In this document: positions 24,101-39,100 of the stretch, in pieces
Layout of the letters: every line of letters begins with the position of its first letter
Position numbering within the stretch: position 1 is the first letter of the stretch
From: Opisthocomus hoazin
Lineage: Eukaryota; Chordata; Aves; Opisthocomiformes; Opisthocomidae
Length of the DNA stretch: 64,000 bases
Assembly (NCBI RefSeq): GCF_030867145.1
Contig: NC_134414.1
Span: 23,306,810 to 23,370,809, forward strand
Reading direction: 5' to 3'
Made by a program: the position numbers and the translations under genes
Notes under the pieces: generated by a model
What the model saw: the letters and a program-made list of their open reading frames with translations, nothing else
The model's database searches: none
What the model was told of the DNA's origin: nothing

Positions 24101-27100
24101 TATAGGTTCTTTTCAATCTGGCCAGTCAGTATGCTGCTAATGAAATGTATGCTGAAGCTCTGAATACTTACCAAGTTATAGTGAAGAATAAGATGTTCAG
24201 CAGTGGAGGTAGGGTACATTCCAAAGTGGATTAGAATTGGTGATCAGGCATTCAAAATAAGGATTTCACCTGCATGGTGTTGACTCACAGAGATCTCGGC
24301 CCTCGTGTCCACCAGTCAGAGTGGATGACAGCTCGTAGTCTCTGACTCCTTAATACAGTTTGGCTCTCGAACTCATGAAGTCTCTTCTGGCTAAACTAAA
24401 CATAAAGCCAAATATATCATTTTCTCATGCAGCACTTACTATGGTGTCTGCACTACTACTATTTTTTTCTCTTTTGACTTTCCCCTTCTGAAAGCTTCTT
24501 TTAGTATTTTGCACATCTTTGAGACTCCTGCAGTGCACTTTTCTGAGACACGTATTTGCAGCTGTCTTCCTGGAGAGCACTATAAATAATCTCTACCTCA
24601 TCCCTCAATTCACAGTCAAAATCAGAATACATCTTACACTGATAGTTCTTTTCTATGTTTCATTATTACTTCATCTCCTTCCTAGTGAAAATTCACAGAA
24701 GGCTGTTCTGTGCAGTCCTTCTTTAAAGGGACACTGGTACCCTATAATGAAGACAAATGTATTAAGAAGTTGTTCTACTCTGTCACCTTGAAACAATTTA
24801 AAAACGCTGGAACTATGCTTTAAAAGGCTGTAACTCATTGACCTCTTTTGATAGGTAGACTGAAGGTGAATATGGGAAATATATATTTAAAACAACGTAA
24901 CTATTCCAAAGCTATCAAATTCTACCGTATGGCTCTAGACCAGATTCCTAGCGCCCACAAAGAGATGAGGTGAGTTTCTTTTAGTCGGCATGGTTATGAA
25001 ATACAGGTTTTGGATACAGTAAGATTAGATAGTTAAAAATGTAACCTAATCCTGATTTTTTTTCTTTAGGATTAAAATAATGCAAAATATCGGAGTTGCA
25101 TTTATTAAAACTGGCCAATATGCTGATGCCATTTCTTCATTTGAACATATAATGAGCATGTCCCCAAACCCGATGGCAGGCTTCAACTTGATCCTATGTT
25201 ACTTTGCTCTTGGAAATGGTGAACAAATGAAAAAAGCCTTCCAAAAGCTGATTGCAGTTCCCTTGGAAGTGGATTGTGATGACAAATACATTTCACCAAA
25301 TGTAAGTTTGAAAAAAATAAGCTGTGTCTGTTTGGAGAAAGTAGACTGTGTCTTCATATGGTAAATCAGGAGAAAGGGGGAGAGACACTGAGTGCCTGGA
25401 CTATACTGAATATGTAAATCGATGTCTATTTATGTATCTAAAAGAACTTTCTTTTTACCAGCATGAACTTTGTGTGGCAGTGCTTCTAGCAAGTGTGAAA
25501 CTATGTTGAGAACATTCAAATCGTTTTTTCCTCAAAAGATATGGTGTACATAAAATCCACATTGCACGATTGTCTTCATAATTATTTTGTTGAAATGCAT
25601 CTGGGCTGACTTACATAGCTCACTGTGGTGCCTCTTTAGATAAATTTTAATAAAGTAATAGCTAAAAGAAAGGGAGCAAAGCAACGATTGAGTTAAGTTG
25701 TCTTAAATGAGTGCTAATAAAACTTGTAATACTGTAGTGTTATTTTACAGAAGAAAATTTTAGTAAAGTTTACATATGCTTATTTTAGTTTATTAGACTT
25801 TGTTGGAAACGGGAGTTCCTTTGTACCATGAACCAAGCAGCTTATCATGTTAAAAACAGGAAAAAGTAATGAATAGCTTTAGGGTCCCTTAGAAAGGTCC
25901 TCTATAGAAAGATCAAGGGTAAGCCCTTTATATTCACTTAGCAATCTTTTTTCAGTGATACAAAGCTTCTGTTTTCAGTACTAAAGATCAAAGATATAAC
26001 TAGTCTTCAAACTATTTGCAGCTTAAGAGTAGCTGTTGCTTCCTGTTGTCCTAGCATAAGCAAATAAAACCTAATATATGAAGCATATATATTTATATTA
26101 ATATGTATATAATTTCTTATATATATTTTTATATATTTGATATATATAATTGTTCATATTAGAACTTATGTAACAGTAAGTGTCATTAAACACTTGAATT
26201 AACTGAAGACTATGTAAGATCAGTCATTGGAAGAAAAGCTTTAGATTGCAGAAGTTCTTTTTAAGGACAGACAAGCTATAGTTTTAACAGGCATTCCAAG
26301 TTCTGTATTTTGTTATGAAGAGGTCAAAGAAAAGATCACAAAGTTTCCTTCTGGTCTTTATTTTGTATATATCTATGATCTGTCCCCAGTAAATGAGGCA
26401 GGGGTGTCTACCCATCATACCTGCATTAGTTCTTTTAGAACTAACAATGATGTGTGCTACAGTAACTCACATGATCATCTTGTGGTTTCCAATGAGAAGG
26501 TAGTACAAGTCCTCATATGCTGAATTCCACTGCAGTTCAGCAAATGCTTAAGCATTCTCTTATTTTTAAGCACGTGAATATTCTTAATGTGATTTGCAGC
26601 CATCCCAGTCTGATACACATGACATTAACTACACCTATTAACAACCCTGATGTGAACTATGACCACATATGTGAGCAGAGAAACAGGATTAAAGTAGTTG
26701 TAATACCAAATTTCAGATTTTGTGGTTAGAAAACTATTTTAAACTGAAGCTAGCTTTTTGAAATGTGAAAATTAAAGAACTGGCATTATAGACTACATAA
26801 TTTGCATCAATTTATGTTTACAGTCATATGGCCTATAAAATAATATGTATACTGGCATAATTTGCAGTTGTTTTGTCCCCTTTCAGGATGATCCACATAC
26901 AAATCTATTGATTGAAGCCATTAAAAATGACAGCTTAAGACAAATAGAACGTGAGAGGTAATGGAGTCTATTGTTTCTTGACTGTGGTGCCATGAGTTTT
27001 AGCTCCTGAAAGTATTATCAGTCTTCTCAGATGTCCACAGCTCTTGTTACGAAAGTGTCCTCATAATTCTTAAGAAAGAACATGTTTGGAAGAACCGGTT

Positions 27101-30100
27101 GGATCACTCGGTTTAATGTACTGCATTGAAGTAGAATAGTGTACTGCACTGAAGTAGAATATCTACTGCAAATGCTGTAGGTTACACTGCTTAAAACTTG
27201 CAGCGTTGTGTTGGTTGTTTTTGGTTTGTTTTTTTTTTTTTTTTAAATCGTTAGTGTGCAGTGAAAGGAAAACAGAAAAAACTGAGAGCTTTATCAAGAT
27301 ACAGGGCAGCAGCAGTAACGGGGTCTGGTTAGATTGACTTCTAAGATTGTCCTGAGTGCAGGAGGAAGCAAGAACCAAGAGTTGGTTCTTTTTTGTGTAC
27401 GTGTTTTTGAAATGATGACATGTTTGTGTGTTGGTTTTTTATTTTTACTTAGGAAATCCATGGCAGAGGAATACATTATGACAGCTGCTAAGCTCATAGC
27501 ACCAGTAATTGAGACATCTTTTGCAGTAGGCTATGACTGGTAAGAGTCAAGTGGGGCTTCTTTTTGTCTACACTGTATGCCAATCTCTCATGCTGATTAT
27601 GAAACCAGATTCACAAACATAAACAGCCTGGGAAACATAGTTTGTTGCACATCTCAAACATAGCATCCAGGCTATATTCAGTTTGGCTCCATAGTGCTCT
27701 GAAGAGCAAAACAAAGCATTAGTGTCTGTTCTGTGCTAAAAATTAATTTCATTACATCACTGAAACTCATCTGTTAATTATACGTTTTGAAGTGTTCTGT
27801 ATTAGCACAAAAAGAGCTTCTCAAAAATAACTGAATTTAAAAATCAATTTGAAAATTCAAGAACTTTTAGAAGTATTGGTAGACAAATGCTACACAGAAG
27901 ACAATGATTGCTGCTCTGTACAGTAAGTTTGAAGAAGGTATAATGAAGATGTGGGGTGCCTAAGAAATTTTCATTACTTTATAGAGTCATTATATAAAAC
28001 ACTGGCATCTAAATGTTATTAGGTAAGTTTATTTGCGTTTCATTTATAACCATTAAGTTCATAACTGTAAACTTAATCTACGGTTTTTTAAACATTTATA
28101 CAAATATATACAGTGGTAGGCTGCTGGTACAGTTTTGTATCCAATTTATTTTTCAATTTACAGCTTAGTTTTTGCTTTCCATGTTTTTTACTACAGCATT
28201 TGAAACAAAATAGACACACTTCTTATAAGGACAGTATAAAAAGGATTAGAATAACTTTTCAAGATGTATTTTTAACAATTTTTAGTTTTCTATTATAAGG
28301 ATTTGCTTTGTTTTGAGTATTTTTAATAAAGTTATTGAAAAATAACATGCGCAAATGAATGTTTGCATAAAGAGAACTCTCCTTTACTTGTTTTTTTGGC
28401 CAGTTAGGATTATTGTCAAATTTTGCAGGTCCTGTAGTTATAATTTACTAGTAAAGCTGTTTATATTAACGAGAAATAATCTCTCACACAGACATCTTTA
28501 GCCTGCTAGAGTCCACAAGGCGGTGTTTGATGGTTTAATAATCATTATAATCTTATAATTTCCCTACTTTTGCCATTCTGACTTATCAGAACTTTAACAG
28601 TGTGTCTTCTGAAAATTAGCTTGCTGCTTTATAACTTGCTAGCATAAATCAGATTTGTTTGCTCAGTATCTTGCTTTTGTTCAAGAAAACTGGAAAAAGT
28701 TGTCAGATACTCAGTTTCCTTAGTGCTATCCACAAAATGCTTGTCATGAAGCAAAACACACTTTCCTATCTGTTCTGGCTAATTAAACGACTTCTGGTGA
28801 GATGTACGGGATTGTTTTGTGTGTATCAGGACAGGTTTACTCTCTCTTCTTCTAGGCTGAGGTATTCAAGCCCAGTGAAGAAGTTTAACCAGCAGTCTGA
28901 GCTTGGTTTTCCAAATACTGCACTTTGTTATGAGTCCTCTGAGTATTAAATGTGTTTGTAATAAGATTGATTTTATTTACAAAAATAAAGCAGGGACAAA
29001 TAATCTTCGGATTTCATAACTTGTTACTTAAAATGTGACATATCTTGGGGCTATTCTGTCATATTCCATAAGGAACGGTTGGATAGTTAGATCTCATTGC
29101 ATTTTGTAGTTAAAAGATGTTAACATTAATAGCTGAAAGCTGGTTTTTGACCTTTCTTTTATTACAGATGTCTTTGCGGATATTGCTGTTTTTTCAGTAT
29201 AATTTTTCCTCCAACATCAAAAGGCATTTGTATACTTTGTGTAGAGACTGTCCATATGCCTACCCAATTATAGCAGCAGGCAATTTGTTAAATTAAACTT
29301 TTGTTGACAAATTAGCCAACTATTAGAAGAAAATAAAAAGACTTTCCACCACATAAATTAAAAAAGTGGAAGGGATTAAAGAGGCATTCCACAAAGTTGT
29401 TCATTTAGTGTGCTTTATTCCAAAGGGCTTGCTTGAAATGATTAGGCAATTTTAAAGTATACCACATCACACCCTTGAAGATGGTGTCTGTGAATGAACT
29501 TCTGAACTGTGCGTTCTGTTCTGCCCTCCTTTTACGGAAGACCCTAAGCCAAAAGTGACTGGGGAATGATCAGAAAGAGGTTTATTATTATGTAGTTTAG
29601 AACACAATCTACAGTCTCTGGCTTTATTCACTAACCTGTTTTATGGGTTTGGTAGTATATACAACAGGAGATCAGGTACGAAAAATCAGATGTAGAATGT
29701 ATAAAAAAAATTGTTTGAAAAATTAGATTAGTCAATATCTAATGTCAAGTATCACTCAGTGATGGAAAATAACATGATATTTAGGCAGCTGACTAAAAAA
29801 AGAGAGCAGAAATATTATTATTAAGGTAGGTTAGAAGAATAAAATGTTTTTACAAATATATTTAATCAAAGGGCTCTCTGTCTCTGTAAAGAAAGAATAA
29901 CCTAGACCAACTCATTTTGGAAAGCGAATTTGCTGTAAAAGCATATAACTTAGTGGCCTTTGCACAGATGTATCTTGTTTATCTTTATGGCTTGCTTTCT
30001 GTTGCAGGTGTGTTGAAGTAGTAAAAGCTTCCCACTATGTAGAGCTAGCCAATGACCTGGAAATAAATAAAGCCACTACTTACTTGAGGCAGCAGGATTT

Positions 30101-33100
30101 TAACCAGGTATAGTAACTTTTCACATTACTACTTTTTAGTACTGTATCAGCAAAGATATCTTTCCTAGCCACAGCATATTTTTCAGCAAGGGAAAGAATG
30201 GTTTATACAAACATAATTACATTGATGCTGCTCAGCAAAATAACTTTTTAAAAACACTAACAAGACATGAGTTTTATCTAAACGAAGTTTCTGCCACAAG
30301 AGTTATAGTGAATGCAGTTCATGTCAAAATTAAGACAACTAGATGTAGTTATCTTCACTGGGTGTCCAAACTATCATTACAGTTAATGAAACTGTAGTCA
30401 GTACAGTCAATAGAGCCTAGAAAGCATGTTGCTAACCAACATGGAGGTGTTTTCCTTAGTATGAGCTGAATCTTTCTCTCAGTTAGGTTGACGATAGTAC
30501 CAAAATATATGCAGATGCTCTTCATATATACATTATTGTTTATGTTATGGTATTCTCACTGTTCCCTATATACTACAATGTTCCCTAAAATAATATAATT
30601 GAACCTTGAACTTTAGTCAGTTTTTACCGCATGCTTAACTTCAGCCAACTTTTCCTTCTCATATTTAACCTCTTCTGGTTTCCTGAGCAGCTCTTGCTCC
30701 TTCTGTCTGTCCTGTCCTCTTCTGCTTTCCTGTAGATACAGCAAGAGAGTTATCCTTTATTATACTGCATGTCTGACTGATAGCTTTTCTGAGATCAGGA
30801 AGCAATTTGAGAGTTTGGAAAGTCTGGGACAAATCAAGTAGCTTTATTGATGATAGCTTTTGAAGGGTGAGAGTGTTACAGGTAGGTAAACAGTCATGTG
30901 ATCTCAAGAATTTATTGTTTTGATGGTTATTTTTTGCGATTTGCAGTTAGTATCCAGTACAGGTTGGGGGAAAAAAAAAATAAATCTGTTTTCAGAGGTA
31001 AAATGAGATACAGAGATTGTTGGTGATGTTGCTGTGGAGTACTCCCGAGGGAGAAGGAAGAATGTTGGAAGTTAGGAGTAAGTGGAGAAGATGCTCTTTT
31101 TATTTTGATTATGTGATGGAAGACCTTTAACTTGCACTGGAACTACTTAATAGTAGAGTGGCACTGCAGAATGGTGATTGCAGAGTCTTTTTTTTGTTCT
31201 AATAAAACTGCAGCTGCCACTTACATTCATTCTGTCTATTGTTCATATACTTACTAACTCACCACCTGCTCAACACACCTTTGGCTGAAGAACAAGAATG
31301 GAAACTTTTTGAAATACTCAATTTCAAGGCTGAAAGTTTTATTGTGTTTCAAAAAAAGGAAATAGATTTCTGCTGTAACTATAATGGGCTTAACTATGCG
31401 CTCATCATAATGAATGTGTTATTTTAAAACAGTTCTGAAAAAAAGAATTCAGGGAGGAAATTACCATAACATGTCTAGATTGTATTTTATTAGTAAGGGG
31501 TTTTGTGTATTAGATATTTTGAATGCTTTCTTAATTTCAAAGAAAAACTTTGAATTTAAACAAAATTCTGCAGGTTAGCCAATGCAGCACCTTAACATCT
31601 CTGGCAGACCCTGCCTGGGTCAGGCAAGCTGCTTTGAAGTTTAACTTCTGTAAGCAAATAATGTAGGTACATTGGAAACATGTCACAAAGAATAATTTGG
31701 ACAATCTGTGTTTCGATTGTTAAATCTGAGTAATCATTATTGTTGGGATTAAAAAGTTAGATGCTATTTAGAAATATATAAATTTAGCTGATGATACAGT
31801 GAGAGCATTTCTGCTTTTCAAGGACAAAAGGAGTATTGCCATGGATTGTCATAGGGCTGCTAATTGCTGAAATGGTTGAAGAGACCTGCAACATAATTTA
31901 CCATTAAGTGAACAGAGTTCAGAGTCGTAGGAACTTTTCATTATACATGAAAAAGAGAGTACTTCCACTCGAATCGTTATCGTCAATGGTGCCGTTTAGC
32001 AGTAAAAGCAAAGATAAACAAATCAGCTACAATGGGAAATGGCTTTTCAGAAAGTGACTTTGAACTATATAGCTCTAAGTTCACTAAAAATTAATTACAT
32101 TTTAAGAAATGCGCATCTTTTACTCGAAGCAATCTTTGCTTCATAGTAGAGTACCTCAGATATGGTAGAGTTACGTCTCTAAATATTTGGGACCATTCCG
32201 TTTTTGGAGAAAGTCACAAATATATATATAAAAGTTTAAAATTATCATAGTTGAAGTCTTGCATTTCAGAGACCACAGAATCTGGAGCCTAACTTTTGAA
32301 ATGCTTTGCTTGATTGAGATTGGTGTATTTCTTTTAGAGAATTTTCTATTATTAGGAGAATATTGTGATCTATAGTAGTTCATAGTTCTTGGGTGGAATG
32401 TGATTGACTAAATCAATGAACTACATCTAGCTGTACATTGTCATTTTACACCTCATTAGAACAGTCATGGTTTTTGTGTAAAGTAACTGTAAAAACAGTA
32501 TGTAAGACAGTCAATTAAAAATTGTTTCCTTTATGTTTGTCTTGGCATTCCCCATACAGTATCATGCATTCACTTTGATATGTAAACAGCAGCTTATAGG
32601 CTCTGTGTAGAGGAAGAAGGAAACATTTGAATTGCTAATGTTGATGGCTAAACTGAGGTTGCCACATCTGTGTTGCAATAGATGTCAGAACTGGGCTCAC
32701 TGTGGTATTCTAACAGTTTGTGTAGTTATTATAAATATTTGGTGTAAAGAAGCCAGATTTCTTAATAATTTAGTCTGCAGTTACAATTGTTATCACATAG
32801 TCAGTGGAAAAAGAAAAAGCTGCCTTTTATTTCAAAGTTTCTTTGATAGTTTATTAGCTATAAATTTGTTTACATTTTGTCCATAAACTTCTTTATTTTG
32901 AAGTCTATGCATTTTAGTTTTTATGTGAAAGATTAAACAAAAAAAATCTTCTGGCCTCAGTCTTCATGTCTGAGTACTTTCTAAATATCGACAGGTGTCA
33001 TTTTCTTATTACACAAAACAACTGCAATTTGGAATTCAATCCTACACTGTCTTGTGTATTTTGTTTATACAGTGTGTACTTTTTTAGCTTTTCAATAAGA

Positions 33101-36100
33101 GTTTTAATGTCAATCCTTCTGTGTTCACTTCAAGAACTGGAAAAATAGGTATGAGAATTTTAATTAGTTGACTGGATTAAAAGCAATAATAATATAAATT
33201 CAACAATATAATAATATGTAATAATATAAATATACATATAAAATAATATAAATATACATATAATATAAATATAATAATAATATAAACTTGTGGTTTGTAT
33301 GTATAGAATTGTCAGATATATGTGTACTTCCAGGTAGCCATATCTAATCTAGAATTTGAAGAAGTAATAAAAAGCAAATATTATTGAAATTTTGTGACCA
33401 ACATTAATATTATTTGTAATATAGATGTACTTATGTGTGTACATGCTTACAAGTGTGTGTTACAAGCTCTAGTAATTATCACAGGATCACAGAATGTTCA
33501 GGGTTTGAAGGGACCTCTGTGGATCATCTAGTCCAACCCTCCTGCCAAAGCAGGGTCACCTACAGCAGGCTGCACAGGACCTTGTCCAGGCGGGTCTTGA
33601 ATATCTCCAGAGAAGGAGACTCCACAACCTCCCTGGGCAGCCTGTTCCAGTGCTCCGTCACCCTCAGAGGGAAGAAGTTCTTCCTCATGTTCAGACGGAA
33701 CTTCCTATGCTTCAGTTTGTGCCCATTGCCCCTTGTCCTGTCACTGGGCACCACTGAAAAGAGTCTGGCCCCATCCTCCTGACACCCACCCTTCAGATAT
33801 TTGTAAGCATTTATAAGATCCCCTATCAGCCTTCTCTTCTTCAGGCTAAACAATCCCAGCTCTCTCGGCCTTTCGTTGTAGGAGGAATTATCAAGTATGC
33901 AAGTATGTAAGTTGGTAATTTTAGCTGTTTGTTACTGGGAAGTTTATCAGTGCTTTCTGAAAGAATTTTGGTGTAAGTTTGCTTCAGTGGGAAGTAAGTT
34001 GTTTCAAATTACTTCTAGGCACTGGAGACTTTAAAAATGTTCGAAAAAAAGGATAGCAGAGTAAAGAGTGCAGCTGCAACAAACCTTTCATTCCTTTATT
34101 ATTTGGTAAGTGTTTGCTTCCACAAAATCAATTAAGAACTGCAGTTTATGTAGCAACTTCTGTATATTTGTAGCACTTTTTGTATCTGAATAATCTCTGT
34201 AAACAGCAAGAAACTGCATGTTAGAGGAGTTATTCTGGAACACCCTTTCTTGGTGTGTCCTTTGTATCCAGTTGGTGGGAGGAAGAGTGAGGTTGAGCCC
34301 CAGGCCCCAGAAGCAGGCCCGCAGGGTGATTGGTGCAGAAGCTCAGCAGCTGAATTTTAAACTCAGGTCACAGAGACCCTGGCTGAACTTCAGTAACATG
34401 TGCAGTATGTAGCTTAGGCGGGTGCGTTTGTGTATGAAGTCTGTAGGGCCTGGGGATATATTTTTGTTTTTTAAAGAAGTACGGCTTTGTTGGAACAAAG
34501 AAAATTTCCAGACTGGATGGGACAGAGTGGCAAAACATGTCACATGTGTGAAGATCTCTGAAATGTGAGAGATGATCTGCCTTATGCAAATACATAAGGA
34601 ATATTTTAGGACTAAAGAATGTATTATTTTTTTCATCCTCAATCTTTTGCAATTCCACTACATTAACTGTGAGAAGCCACAGCTGCAAGAAAATGGACTG
34701 ACAGATGACTCGTACAATGTTTGTTTTGTTCATGTAGGAGAATGAATTGGCACAAGCAACTAACTATGCAGATTTAGCTGTAAATTCTGATAGGTACAAT
34801 CCAGCAGCTCTAACTAACAAAGGAAATACTGTTTTTGCAAATGGAGACTATGAAAAAGCAGCTGAGTTTTATAAGGAAGCTCTCAGGAATGATTCCTCGT
34901 GCACTGAAGCACTTTATAATCTTGGTAAGCCAAAGATGCTATTGTGATTTAGCTTTTGTCTAAAGTTAACATTTGTGTTTCTGAGAATCTGTCTTTCAAC
35001 ATTTTCTTGTATAGAAATATATAATAATTATTATTACTTTATTCAATGATTTATGTTATAGCAAGGTGTTAATTAGTACTTCCTATCCGTTCTGCAAAAA
35101 AAAAAAATCACTGTTAACATCATCAACTAGTAATTGCAGATGATAAAGTAACTTTGAAGATAAAAATTTCTACTGTCTGCTAAAAATATACCAGTTTTAG
35201 CATTATTAAACTATGAGAGTAATTCCCCTCTAAACCCCCTCCCTTTCCCTCATTCATCTCGTTCAAAAAGTGAGATTACATATGTTCTTGGTCTTTGATT
35301 AGGTTCACGTTCCTTGTGTTTATCAGTTTGGTAAGTCATGCTAGCTGGTAAGAATTGTAAGCATGGTTCTCAAGAATAGAGTCTGTCAACGTCAAGGCAG
35401 TTATACTGCCTTTTAGTACCATGTTCCTATTGAATTTTTCTTAGTTATTCTGTCAGTTAATATACTGAGGTCATCTTTTTCCCATTGCATTAATACTGTA
35501 ACCTTTTATATTTTAGGTTTAACATACAAGAAGTTAAATAGAATAGATGAAGCTTTGGATTGTTTTCTGAAACTCCATGCAATCCTTCGAAATAGTGCCC
35601 AAGTCCTTCACCAGATAGCAAACATGTATCTTTTTCTGGATTATGATAAGGGATGGTGGTTTTAGTAAACTCATTTAATCTGAAATACATGTTTCTGTCA
35701 TGACATGATGACTTAGAAATTTACTGTGGTGTCCATTATGAGTAGGATGATCATGCGTAGAGTCATTCTTTGATGTTTGTAAAAATGAGAACTGGACTTG
35801 CAACCTTCTTGGACATTTCCAGTGAAGAAGGTGAAGAAATACATTAACATTATTTACATTGCAGGGAGTACATTTACACTTGATATTAATGTGTCCTGGA
35901 ATATTTAAAATGCTGGTGATTTTATTATGAAAATAATGTGGCAGATGTAAGCACCATTGAGTAAAACTTTTAAGAAAAAAACAATATAGTTAGTGAAAGT
36001 GAGGTTGTATTCTGAAAGCTGTTTTCAGATTAGTTAACGTGTGGTGCAAAAGCTCAACAGATTGAAAAGCTGAGGAGGGGAGGGGTTGGCTTTGCACATC

Positions 36101-39100
36101 ACTGGTGATATTCCACGCTATGAATTTCTTAATAATGCTTCTGCTGATGTGCAAATTGTAATAAAATCCTCCCCAAGGCAGAACAGATTTCAGCTGCTGT
36201 ACTATGCTTTTAAGACTAGTGAAGGTAATAAAAATATATTTTAGTCAGTGAAATAAGTAACCTCCAAAAGGACAAAAGGGCTGCGATCTCTATTCCTTGC
36301 ATAACCCCTTTACAACAGCATAAATAGCCCTACAACTCCCAGTTCCCATCTGGGGGAGAATTTCTCTGCTCCACTACTACATAAAACTGCTTTCCAGCAA
36401 CACTCACAAGCTTCTTCCATGAAAGGTAGGGTGCAGCAGAAACTGAAAAAACCTGTTGGGCAGTAGCTCCAGCTCGCATTGCTGCTGAAGTCTCAGGGTG
36501 TCAGAGGAGGGGAGAGGACACTGCAGGCCTGATGCCAGCTAAGGCTGCCTCTGTTCTCTGGACCAGAATTGTACCCTGTCTGTGGTGTGCTTCTTAGACA
36601 TACTGCAGAAAATATCTTGAGGATACCAGTTTTACCTAATCACTTCAGGAAAAAAATGATGTATTACGAACTTGTAAAGGCCACAAATAAATTGCCTGGT
36701 TATCACACTTCATTCTTATAAATGAGGAAGTCAAAGTAAAATCAGTGACACAGAGAGAGGAGAACCAAGCTCAAAGTTCTGTGGAGCCCAGAGTGTTTTC
36801 AAGGTGAAAGAGCAGCCAAAGCATCTGAATATTTCTCTCTTCAGTGTAACAAAAATGCTTCCTGATATGAATGAAATTAGGAAAACAATGTGTAAAAAAT
36901 CCCAATATATCACCACACTACAGTGACTGGCATATCTGTCCGGCATATCCATTACATTATGAAAAGGAGTATGAATTCTGAGTAAATCAAAATATTATCA
37001 GCATCAGTCCTTGACTGAAGAAAACTCAGATATGAAATCGTGGAAGATCCCACTCAAGCGATTGAGTGGCTCCTGCAGTTGATCAGTGTAGTACCAACTG
37101 ATCCACACGTACTTTCAAAGCTGGGGAAATTATATGATACTGAAGGTGATAAATCCCAAGCTTTTCATTATTACTATGAGGTACTTGGTCTTTATTGCTT
37201 TTCCAATGCACATTGTCATAAAGAAAATTTTGCAGTAGGTTCCTGTATCAAATTAACAGTTGATTCATTTACACTTTTTTAAAAAGTCATCCCACTCCCT
37301 CCCCCCAAAAAAAGAGATTTTGGGGGAGACAGACTTGACAAAATCTATTTCTGATAGTCAGATCCTAAGGAAACACATGGCCTGTGTTTCCATGTGGTGT
37401 TTGACCTTAGACTTTCATTTTTCATATGGTCATTGTTTACATGAACCCCTAGCAATTTTAGTTTAAAATATAGTCTTAGACAAAATAAAAAATGAATATA
37501 ATGTAATTTTCAAGGTATGTAGCATGACTGGGTGATTGGAAGCTATGTCTGTATAATGGATATGGAAATATACATATAATGTGTTTGTGTTTAAGCATTT
37601 ATGTATATTCTAATGCTACAGCTACACGTCATGTATACACAGTTGCCTAAAGATAGCCATCCTCTCTCATTTCAAACCAGCTATAGTACTGTCTGTGGTT
37701 TGTAGAGATTCTTCTGTTTTAGAAACAAGAATAAGACAGGAAATTGCTTTGCTGCTATCTGAGAGGTTTTTTATCTGTGTAAAGCGAGGATGACCAAAGT
37801 CTGTGTTGCAGTCTGAACTATGATCTGAATTACTAGTGGAGTTGTGCTTGATGATAGTTTTGCTGCCTATTTCAGTGGGAATTTCTAAAAAGCTGAAAAT
37901 GTTATTCTCATACATATGTATTTCATAGAAAAGAATGCTTTTAGGTGAGTTTTCCAGCGGACTGATTTGAATATGGAATTGTAACTTATTAGTTAGTATT
38001 GTTTAACATTTTGGGTAACTTATTCGTATGTAGACATGATCTAAGTAAACATTTTTGCTGTTGCAAACTATTTAAAATACTATTTTGAATAAGGCTACAT
38101 GGAAAATGTGACAGACTCATCTCAGGTAACTTCTAAAAAGTGTTCTGTGATTAGAAAACTTGGTGTGGTGTTTTTTTTTTCCCTTCAGGATTACTTAGTA
38201 AAGCACACTGCTTCTATTCATATATAACATGTTTTTGGCGTCTGGAGAATTAAACACTTGAGTAAGATATTCCGGAAGTAACATAAAGATGTTGTTTATC
38301 ACTAAAATTGTGTTTCTTTCACCTTTCCTGTTTTGTCAGTCGTACCGGTATTTCCCTTCAAACATTGAGGTCATTGAATGGCTTGGAGCCTATTACATTG
38401 ACACTCAGTTTTGTGAAAAAGCCATTGAGTACTTTGAAAGAGCAGCACTTATCCTGTAAGTAGTTATTATTTTATGCCCACTCAAATATTTTTTTGATTC
38501 GACATCCATAAGTATACCTAGAGATAAATTAGTTGGGTAATTTTAATACTATAAGCAAATACCGGAGTTAAGAGTATTTGGGATATTATTGAATTTTCTG
38601 AACTTTCTGTTTGTTTACAGTATGTTTTTGCTCTTGCTGTGCAATTTCAGTGTTATCCTCCATTGGGCCCAAGATAGTATTAGGTGTTAGATTCTCTTTT
38701 TTTCTCTATCCTCTGCCATTAAACACAGTTATGAAGTGGGGAACAGCTCTCGTAAGCCACCAAGACCTCCTTCTCTATGGTTTTATGCAAAATGTTTCTT
38801 TTGTATTATTTTATCATGTGGTGTGGATTTAGGGGTTTAGATAAATGTGTCTTGTAACAGTTCTTGCCGCATTTCCACTTTTCACACAACTTCTACTCCC
38901 ATAAAAAAGGTATTACGAATAAGGTATAGAAGTAAGCAAAAATGTGCAGTTCAGAATTACCAATGGTTAGTGAAATATGTAATATAATAAATATATATAA
39001 GTACTGGTCACCTTAAAAAATTGTAGTTTTGTCAGGCTATGAGATCGCTTATGCTGGTGTTCATGGCCTTCTTAGTAATTTTGGAAAGAAACAGCTGAAA

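Larger units (their letters stand above)
30108..34018 (+). other. IFT88: Intron between coding exons 14 and 15
   Basis: About 3.9 kb, AT-rich, with an AT-rich simple repeat (33186-33290) and a minus-strand CR1 (33480-33885). Nothing else was recognised. Confidence 0.6.

Noticed and set aside
34343..34733. Two overlapping minus-strand frames of 99 and 121 codons between coding exons 15 and 16
   Set aside because: Antisense chance frames in AT-rich intron, with no protein-like pattern.
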